Source: Archivesica marissinica
Lineage: Eukaryota > Mollusca > Bivalvia > Venerida > Vesicomyidae
Assembly: GCA_014843695.1 (NCBI GenBank)
Contig: CM026400.1
Coordinates: forward strand, 11,611,395 to 11,675,394
Direction: 5' to 3'
DNA length: 64,000 bases
Part shown: positions 56,615-64,000 of the stretch, piece by piece
How positions within the stretch are numbered: position 1 is the first letter of the stretch
Layout: the number at the start of each line of letters is the position of its first letter
Program-made: the position numbers and the translations under genes
The notes under the pieces: generated by a model
Seen by the model: only the letters and a program-made list of their open reading frames with translations
Told to the model about the DNA's origin: nothing
Database searches by the model: none

Positions 56615-56977
56615 CGATCCATTACTTATATTTACATTAATTATTCTTTTCAATGGCACAAAGAAACAATATCTTTGTATTTAAATGTATTATGCCAGAT
56701 CTGCGACTTACAGTGCGTCGGATCTGGCATATAGATCACCATTGGAACAGCGTTTACTGTAAGACACGCCTTTTATTGCGAGGAACGTTGCTCAACACTA
56801 CGAATGCGCATGTCAGCTGCATACCAACCAAAAGTGAGGACATGTATTCGAAAATAGATACAAACAGGGCATATATGTTCATCGAAAGACATGCAATAGC
56901 CTGTAAATGTTAACAAATAACTGTAGGAGGCTTGTATAACATGACATGATACAGATAATGAAACATATAACATATAA
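56615..56977. other. Unassigned spacer
   Basis: No gene or repeat recognised. Confidence 0.4.
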
Positions 56978-57150
56978 CTCGCTTCTCATCAATGCAACCC
57001 GGGTTCGATCCTCGGACCAGGAAGTATGTGAGATGGTACAATGGTCGCCATATCGGACAGGTGGGTTTTCTCCTGGTACTCCGGTTTCCTCCCACACGAA
57101 TGACCACATTTACGCTTTCATCCGCGCTAACCACTGCGCTAATCGGACAG
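56978..57150 (+). mobile_element. SINE-B with its head inverted at the 3' end
   Basis: The copy starts just after the A-box head (ACTCGCTTCTCATCAATGCA) and runs to GCTTTCATCCGCG. It then continues into CTAACCACTGCGCTAATCGG, ACAGG, the reverse complement of the missing head. The joint shares GCGC microhomology. Confidence 0.85.
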
Positions 57151-57313
57151 GCTAATTGTTGTGTATGTGTAATGTTGCTACCAGTTACAAGTATGACCGA
57201 CTACACAAAACGGGATATTTTGAAGGGAAGTGCAACGTTACAGACAAAGTAATTTTGCATAGGCGCGCGGTGAATGGAATTTACGAACATAATGTTGACC
57301 TAAGTATATACTA

Positions 57314-57467
57314 CGGTCTACATCCGCTATGTCAAAGTCAGTTATGTCGAATTATCCGGTTATCTCGAAGCCGGATCAAAGTCCCGTTTCAGACACTATC
57401 ATTTTACCTATAACTGACTCCGTTTATATCGAAGTCCTAAGGAATTCGACATTATGGATGTAGACTG
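57314..57467. mobile_element. pogo/Tc1-like MITE beside the sulfotransferase acceptor
   Basis: Inverted ends CGGTCTACATCCGCTATGTC and CAGTCTACATCCATAATGTC, with flanking TA at 57312-57313 and 57468-57469, bound a 154-bp non-coding element. Interior ATCGAAGTCC and TCTCGAAGCC motifs are common in mariner/pogo-type non-coding elements. The right end is 44 bp from the splice acceptor at 57510-57511. Confidence 0.75.
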
Positions 57468-57511
57468 TATATCACAAATTATGTCGTTGATTGTGCTTAT
57501 TTACATTGCAG

Positions 57512-58636
57512 GTAATAGATCCAAAAGTGGTACGAGAATTAGCCAAAACGAGAAACGAAGAAAGGTTGCGAATTCTGGAACAATCTTGTATGGATTTAGA
57601 TTTTCCGGAACTAAAGAACGAGACAGATATACGAGCGCACATAACGCCTAATCGGGATGTGCTATTTTGTCGTGTAAACAAATGCGCGTCTTCATATGTA
57701 TTGGAAGTGATGCGGCGTGTCTTCGGATGCGATACAGACTGCATGGTCGATGTTGCAAGGAAAGTTAAAACTGAATCTGAAAATACGAGTGAGATAATGG
57801 AAAAAGCATTTTCATTTTTGATCGTTCGTGAACCATATAGCCGTTTGTGGTCTACATATGGAAATATGTTTTATTTCCCAAAAGACAATTGGCTAATCAG
57901 AGGTGCAAAGGTAGTAGAACAAGTACGCGAACATCCGGTATCAGAGATCATCGCAATAGCCAAAGATGTAACATTTGCAGATGTAATAAAGTATATAGTT
58001 ATAAGATATGAACAGAAGCTGTACCTAGATGAATTTATTCGACCGATGCACCACAGGACGTGTAGCCCATGCACATTTAAATATGATTACATAGCTAAAG
58101 TAGAAACATTTCAAAGTGACTTAGATTACTTGCTAAATGATTGGACTTCTAAAAATCAAATTGGTGATTACCGTATAGATATGTTAGAAAAACTCAGGGA
58201 GTGGATGGTGATGGGTCCAGTGAAGCACTTTTATGCACACATACCGTCAATCAAGAATGCCAAACTCCCTCTATACGATATGTTTCTTCGAACATGGACG
58301 TACTACCAGCAGCTTGGTCACGTGTCTAAACACATACCTATGCCTTATCTAAAAGATGACGTTGGTAAGATTGGTATCAATGACTACATGAAGACGCTGA
58401 AGAATGCACTAGAATTGTCAGATGCGGAGAGGCGGGATGTAAAATCGCAGAGAATGGAAGCGCTGAAGCAAGCCTACGCTACAGTGCCGATGGAATACAT
58501 GGAAAGACTGAGCAAGGTAGTGCGAAACGACTGTTTGCTATTTGGATATGAAGTGAAACCGGCCTATTTGTTTGACAGATCAACTCCTGCATATAACGAC
58601 ACTGAATTTGATTATTACAAAGGTATAGAGACCTAA
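57512..58636 (+). CDS. Carbohydrate sulfotransferase (CHST8-14-like) terminal exon
   Basis: The enzyme should transfer sulfate from PAPS to a carbohydrate in the Golgi lumen; the acceptor sugar cannot be told. The acceptor is GCTTATTTACATTGCAG (AG at 57510-57511), and the exon is open in phase 0 for 374 residues to TAA. Residues count from Val1. The 5'-phosphosulfate loop is CRVNKCASSYVLEVM at 53-67, keeping Lys, Ala and Ser. The 3'-phosphate motif is FLIVREPYSRLWSTY at 102-116, with the normal Arg. Next come CSPCTFKYDYIAKVETF (184-200) and the closing RNDCLLFGYE (338-347). NET and NTS sequons fall at 36 and 91. A segment of about 100 residues between the CxxC region and the final motif is longer than in the 28971 paralog. 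No initiator or signal anchor is present, so 5' exons are missing; 55047-55136 is a candidate. Confidence 0.92.
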   Translation, partial: VIDPKVVRELAKTRNEERLRILEQSCMDLDFPELKNETDIRAHITPNRDVLFCRVNKCASSYVLEVMRRVFGCDTDCMVDVARKVKTESENTSEIMEKAFSFLIVREPYSRLWSTYGNMFYFPKDNWLIRGAKVVEQVREHPVSEIIAIAKDVTFADVIKYIVIRYEQKLYLDEFIRPMHHRTCSPCTFKYDYIAKVETFQSDLDYLLNDWTSKNQIGDYRIDMLEKLREWMVMGPVKHFYAHIPSIKNAKLPLYDMFLRTWTYYQQLGHVSKHIPMPYLKDDVGKIGINDYMKTLKNALELSDAERRDVKSQRMEALKQAYATVPMEYMERLSKVVRNDCLLFGYEVKPAYLFDRSTPAYNDTEFDYYKGIET

Positions 58637-58902
58637 TTGCAATCTGTAACACTTCGAGCAGGTCTCTGGGGGCGTGCACTGGACATTAACGAAATGGTTT
58701 CTATTCGTGGGAACCAACCGTAACATGCTTAGGATGTCAATGCGCGATCCTGGATGTGTGATGTAGATTAGTTCAATGGTTTAGAAAAATAATTGCAAAC
58801 TTGATCGATTGTGAAGATTCTGTGAGATTATTGGTGTGTTGGGGGAGATGAATGCTGGTGGTTTCTAAGGCAAATTATAAACTCCTCAGTCGTAAATAGT
58901 TG
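58637..58902. other. 3' flank of the sulfotransferase exon
   Basis: No AATAAA signal or repeat is evident; the 3' UTR end cannot be set. Confidence 0.4.
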
Positions 58903-59050
58903 GTCTCCGTGGCCTAGTTGTTAAGGTCGCTGGTTTCACTTGCACCTCTCCGCAGTAGGTTAGAATCGCGCTGGAGAATTCGAATAATGTCATGCTAGGA
59001 TGCTAACCAGAAGGTCGGTCGCTTACCCGGAATGTCCGTTCGTGCATGAA
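58903..59050 (+). mobile_element. Conserved-core SINE, 3'-truncated
   Basis: Head TTGGTCTCCGTGGCCTAGTT, GTTAAGGTCGCTGG, CACTTGCACCTCTCCGCAGT and a weak B box GGTTAGAATCGC, then CAGAAGGTCGGTCGCTTACC and GTGCATGAAATACTGTTCG. The closing AGCTGGAGAGTC block is lost. Confidence 0.7.
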
Positions 59051-59076
59051 ATACTGTTCGAAGGGAAATCGGGTGG

Positions 59077-59368
59077 GTGTGTTTTACGTTTATTTATCGC
59101 CGCTACCAGTTGTCCATATGAGCGACGCCTCCAGAAGAGATTAGTCATTTTAGATGTTTGGAGGATAGTACAATGATACAGAGAAAGACCCATTCCAGAG
59201 TCTCCTCTGGTTCTTTTACGTGCACGGTGTACAACACCGACACGAGACCTCGGTTTAACGTCCCATCTGAAAGACTGTTAATTATATTAGGGTCAGACGG
59301 GGGATCGAACCCGCGATCTCTGGATTACCAGTCCAGAATGTTACCACTGGCCTACAGATCCGTCTGTA
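59077..59368 (-). mobile_element. SINE-A, full length
   Basis: Reverse copy from TTACGTTTATTTATCGCCGC to the complete head CAGTCCAGAATGTTACCACT, ACAGATCCGTCTG. Confidence 0.94.
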
Positions 59369-59410
59369 TCATTCTAGAGTGAATACTGTGATCCTGACAG
59401 TTCGTAGGAA

Positions 59411-59484
59411 GCCAAGTGCTGAGAACTACAACAAGCCAAGTGCTGAGAACTACAACAAGCCAAGTGCTGAGAACTACAACTAAT
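59411..59484. repeat. 24-bp direct repeat, three copies
   Basis: GCCAAGTGCTGAGAACTACA, ACAA is repeated three times. Confidence 0.95.
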
Positions 59485-59654
59485 CGTGTTGTTTGATATT
59501 TGCTGTGTGTGGGTACATTGGACAGGCGCGTGTAATTATGAATACTAATAGTTATAGCCTACTCAATTAACATACACAACTATTAAATAAAGTGTGAACA
59601 CAAGTCACTGACTTGATTACCACTGTAGCCTATCATCACGTGTTCGAGCTTTCT

Positions 59655-59862
59655 GTGTGTTTTACGTTTATTTATCGTCGCTACCGGTTTCCCATATGAG
59701 CGACGCCTCCTGAAGATATTAGTCATTTTAGATTTTTGGAGGAGAGTGCAATGATACAGACAAAGACGCATTCCAGAGTCTCCTCTGGTTCTTTTACGTG
59801 CACGGTGTAAAGCACCGACACGAGACCTCGGTTTAACGTCCCATCTGAAAGACTGTTAATTT
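59655..59862 (-). mobile_element. SINE-A, truncated at the edge of the 21-bp array
   Basis: The copy runs from TTTTACGTTTATTTATCGTC to GAAAGACTGTTAATTT and stops there. The next base starts the 21-bp satellite; a full copy would continue into TATTAGGGTCAGACGG and the head. Confidence 0.93.
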
Positions 59863-62406
59863 AGTATGAATGCGCAGTATCCGTACATGAATGCGCAGTA
59901 TCCATACATACATGCGCAGTATCCATATATGAATGCGCAGTATCAATACATGAATGCGCAGTATCCATACATGAATGCGTAGTATCCATACATGAATGCG
60001 CAGTATACATACATGAATGCTCAGTATACATACATGAATGCGCAGTATCCATATATGACTGCGAAGTATCCATACATGAATGCGCAGTATGAATGCGCAG
60101 TATCCATACATGAATGCGCAGTATGAATGCGCAGTATCCATACATGAATGCACAGTATCCATACATGAATGCGCAGTATCCATACATAAATGCGCACTAT
60201 CCATACATGAATGCCCAGTATCCATACATGAATGCGCAGTATCCATACATGAATGCGCAGTATCCATACATGAATGCGTAGTATGAATGCGCAGTGTCCA
60301 TACATGAATGGGCAGTATCCATACATAAATGCCCAGTATCCATACATGAATGCGCAGTATCCATACATGAATGCGCAGTATCCATACATGAATGCTCAGT
60401 ATACATACATGAATGCGCAGTATCCATACATGAATGCGCAGTATCCATACATGAATGCTCAGTATACATACATGAATGCGCAGTATCCATATATGAATGC
60501 GAAGTATCCATACATGAATGCGCAGTATGAATGCGCAGTATCCATACATGAATGCGCATTATGAATGCGCAGTATCCATACATGAATGCGCAGTATCCAT
60601 ACATGAATGCGCAGTATCCATACATAAATGCGCAGTATGAATGCGCAGTATCCATACATGAATGCGCAGTGTCCATACATGAATGCGCAGTATCCATACA
60701 TGAATGCACAGTATCCATACATGAATGCGTAGTATCCATACATGGATGCGCAGTATGAATGCGCAGTATCCATACATGAATGCGCAGTATCCATAAATGA
60801 ATGCGTAGTATGAATGCGCAGTATCCATACATGAATGCGCATTATGAATGCGCAGTATCCATACATGAATGCGCATTATGAATGCGCAGTATCCATACAT
60901 GAATGCGCAGTATCCATACATGAATGCGCAGTATCCATACATAAATGCGCAGTATGAATGCCCAGTATCCATACATGAATGCGCAGTATGAATGCGCAGT
61001 ATTCATTCATGAATGCGCAGTATCCATACATGAATGCGCAATATCCTTACATAAATGCGCAGTATAAATGCGCAGTATCCATACATGAATGCGCAGTATT
61101 CATACATGAATGCGCAGTATCCATACATGAATGCGCAGTATGAATGCGCAGTATCCATACATGAATGCGCAGTATCCATACATGAATACGCAGTATCCAT
61201 ACATGAATGCGCAGTATGAATGCGCAGTATCCATACATGAATGCGCAGTATCCATACATGAATGCGCAGTATCCATACATGAATGCGCAGTATCCATACA
61301 TGAATGCGCAGTATCCATACATGAATGCGCAATATGAATGCGCAGTATCCATACATGAATGCGCAGTATCCATACATGAATGCGCAGTATCCATACATGA
61401 AGGCGCAGTATCCATACATGAATGCGCAGTATCCATACATGAATGCGCATTATGAATGCGCAGTATCCATACATGAATGCGCAGTATCCATACATGAATG
61501 CGCAGTATGAATGCGCAGTATCCGTACATGAATGCGCAGTATCCATACATGAATGCGCAATATCCATACATGAATGTGCAGTATCCATACATGAATGCGC
61601 AGTATCCATACATGAATGTGCAGTATCCATACATAAATGTGCAGTATCCATACATGAATGCGCAGTATCCATACATGAATGTGCAGTATCCATACATAAA
61701 TGTGCAGTATCCATACATAAATGTGCAGTATCCATACATGAATGCGCACTATCCATACATAAATGCGCAGTGTCCATACATGAATGGGCAGTATCCATAC
61801 ATGAATGCGCAGTATCCATACATGAATGCGCAGTATCCATACATGAATGCGCAGTGTCCATACATGAATGCGCAGTATCCATACATGAATGCCACAAACC
61901 AACCAACAAACGCAGTATCCATACATGAATGCGCAGTATGAATGCGCAGTATCCGTACATGAATGCACAGTAGCCATACATGAATCCGCAGTATCCATAC
62001 ATGAATGCGCAGTATCCTACATGAATGCGCAGTATCCATACATGAATGCGCAGTATTCATACATGAATGCGCAATATCCATACATGAATGCGCACTGTCC
62101 ATACATGAATGCGTAGTATCCATGCATGAATGCGCAGTATGAATGCGCAGTATCCATACATGAATGCGCATTATGAATGCGCAGTATCCATACATGAATG
62201 CGCAGTATCCATACATGAATGCGCAGTATCCATACATAAATGCGCAGTATGAATGCGCAGTATCCATACATGAATGCGCAGTATGAATGCGCAATATCCA
62301 TACATGAATGCGCAGTATCCATACATGAATGCGCAGTACCGCATGCGTAGTATCCATACATGAATACGCAGTATGAATGCGCAGTACCCATACATGAATG
62401 CGCATT
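59863..62406. repeat. 21-bp array with interspersed 13-bp units
   Basis: The main unit is TATCCATACATG plus AATGCGCAG. Shorter units TATGAATGCGCAG are the same unit lacking CCATACAT. The 13-bp units recur every few main units. Because 21 is divisible by three, frames up to 300 residues open on both strands (YPYMNAQ on plus, MYGYCAF on minus), and the 13-bp units shift them. I see no start context, splice site or domain, so I call this a satellite. ACCAACCAACAAACG (61900) interrupts it once. Confidence 0.95.
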
Positions 62407-62475
62407 ACCGCTGTATTCATACGCGAACACATGCATTGTTCTTTCGCTATGTGATATAATCCTGCTTTAGATTGT

Positions 62476-62788
62476 ATATATAGCATACAGACGGATCTGT
62501 AGTCCAGTGGTAACATGCTGTACTGGTAATCCAGGGATCGCAGGTTCAATCCCCCGTCTGACCTAATAAAATTAACAGTCTTTCAGATGTGACTTTAAAC
62601 CGAGGTCTCGTGTCGGTGCTGTACACCGTGCATGTAAAAGAAGCAGAGGAGACAATGGAATGGGTATCTGTCTGTATCATTGTACTATCCTCCAACAATC
62701 TCAAATGACTGACTTCTTTAGGCGGAGTCGCCCATATAGGCAACCGGTAGCGACGATAAATAAACGTAAAATACACACATATATAGCA
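62476..62788 (+). mobile_element. SINE-A, full length with target duplication
   Basis: Perfect 10-bp repeats ATATATAGCA at 62476-62485 and 62779-62788 flank a complete copy with the Thr-type head (CTGTACTGGTAATCCAG, one change in the stem) and CACACA tail. Confidence 0.95.
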
Positions 62789-63237
62789 GTGTTTGATCAT
62801 ATGTTTATTAAACGTCTCTAAATGTTGTAGAAAATGTTTCCAAAATAGTATTTCACTCAAGTTTTGTTGTAATTCAGACAGAATTACAACTCTCAGATTG
62901 TAAATTAAAATTCAATAGTTTAAACATAGTTTATTTCAAACCATACAGCATATACAAATATACAGTTTACACAAATTTAGATACATGAATGAAAAGGGAT
63001 TAGAACCGAAAGCTATCCTAGTTTATAGAGGTCTTCTCCTATAGCAAGCAAGGTACTTAATGCAATTGCGATATGACAGTGTTGTACTATTTTCTAAACT
63101 ATTAATTTACATTTGAAAGAATGGTAGATAAACGTTTTAATCATGACATTATACAATTCAATAGAAAAGTGAAACAAAATAAACAGCTCTGTTGTTATTG
63201 TTGTTATTTATATGTTTGTTTGTTTTTGTGTTTAATG
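62789..63237. other. Unassigned AT-rich spacer
   Basis: No gene or repeat recognised. Confidence 0.4.
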
Positions 63238-63742
63238 TCGCAGCAACAGCTTGTAGCATACTGCGACTCTCCCGCTATCTCTGTTGGAGAAGTCACTCTC
63301 CGAGCAGTAGCATACAACAGCTTGTAGCATACTGCGACTCTCCCGCTATCTCTGTTGGAGAAGTCACTCTCCGAGCAGTAGCATACAACAGCTTGTAGCA
63401 TACTGCGACTCTCCCGCTATCTATGTTGGAGAAGTCACTCTCCGAGCAGTAGCATACAACAGCTTGTAGCATACTGCGACTCTCCCGCTATCTCTGTTGG
63501 AGAAGTCACTCTCCGAGCAGTAGCATACAACAGCTTGTAGCATACTGCGACTCTCCCGCTATCTCTGTTGGAGAAGTCACTCTCCGAGCAGTAGCATACA
63601 ACAGCTTATAGCATACTGCGACTCTCCCGCTATCTCTCTGTTGGAGAAGACACTACCCGAGCGAGCAGTAGCATACAACAGCTTATAGCATACTGCGACT
63701 CTCCCGCTATATCTCTGTTGGAGAAGACACTACCCGAGCCTT
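63238..63742. repeat. 71-bp tandem array, about seven copies
   Basis: The unit contains AGCTTGTAGCATACTGCGAC, TCTCCCGCTATCTCTGTTGG and AGAAGTCACTCTCCGAGCAG. GACTCTCC and GGAGAAGTC form a potential stem within each unit. The last two units differ (AGAAGACACTACCCGAGC) and grow by 2-4 bp. Confidence 0.95.
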
Positions 63743-64000
63743 GTTCGTACCTCCACACCGTGCACGTCGGGAACAAGGCACAGCTCACAGCAAGAAATTG
63801 GATCACCTGTTCCGAAGTGACCAATCCACGCCGCTGACGCATACGGACGAGGACCCGCATCGACTCTTTTTGAGTGTCATACACTTACCTGGATCAACGA
63901 CAGCTGACACTGGGGCGTTGAAGAGGCGACGAGTGACTGGGTAGGAGAAGACGGCAGTCGTTTCGCGTGGATGGCGCACTCGTCGCCTCGAACCCTTTTA
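63743..64000. other. GC-richer window end, possible exon on the minus strand
   Basis: Base composition rises sharply after the 71-bp array. On the minus strand a consensus donor (GATCCAG then GTAAGT, exon end at 63889) would close an exon coming from beyond the window. No protein family is recognised in any frame. Confidence 0.3.

Noticed and set aside
61100..62002. A 300-residue minus-strand open frame rich in MYGYCAF/HSCMDTA
   Set aside because: It lies wholly in the 21-bp array, changes reading frame at 13-bp units, and has equally long partners on the other strand.

Overview
The window is animal nuclear DNA and most resembles a bivalve mollusc genome. That reading rests on three things: mollusc-type carbohydrate sulfotransferase exons with consensus splice acceptors, several tRNA-derived SINE families (one resembling the conserved-core SINEs common in bivalves), and a Tc1-type transposon plus a 5'-truncated non-LTR retrotransposon. 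The species cannot be named from the sequence. There is no operon structure, CRISPR array, rRNA gene or convincing functional tRNA gene.

Host coding content is low. Two sulfotransferase (CHST8-14-like) terminal exons lie on the + strand at 28971-29885 and 57512-58636. They are about 28 kb apart and look like diverged tandem paralogs. The second keeps both PAPS-binding motifs; the first has lost key residues in both. Two weak exon candidates are noted: a membrane-anchor-like exon at 55047-55136 and a small terminal exon at 52285-52363.

Roughly half of the called bases are tandem arrays. In order, the main ones are: an 80-bp unit (787-6840); a 75-bp SINE-derived unit (9600-10139); a 47-bp unit (11243-11890); a 119-bp unit (17506-17990); 28-bp then 35-bp units (19548-22578); a 59-bp unit (23030-23221 and 52483-54183); a 40-bp unit (23222-26725, split by the LINE); a 64-bp unit (34170-46760, ending at a 1000-base assembly gap); a CATA-type microsatellite (47761-48567); an 11-bp unit (48885-49897); a 21-bp unit (59863-62406); and a 71-bp unit (63238-63742). 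The long low-complexity reading frames over them follow from repeat length and are not gene evidence.

Between the arrays are transposable elements. SINE-A has a Thr-like tRNA head and about 12 copies. SINE-B and SINE-C have different heads but share a 3' tail. A fourth family resembles bivalve conserved-core SINEs. There is an apparently intact Tc1-like element (12185-13712), a family of TTAA-flanked MITEs, a pogo-like MITE beside a sulfotransferase splice acceptor, a nested foldback complex (30876-31622) and an unrecognised dispersed repeat of about 87 bp in three copies. A theme of the window is satellite arrays that appear to grow from SINE pieces: the 75-bp, 11-bp and 21-bp arrays each start in or touch a recognisable SINE.
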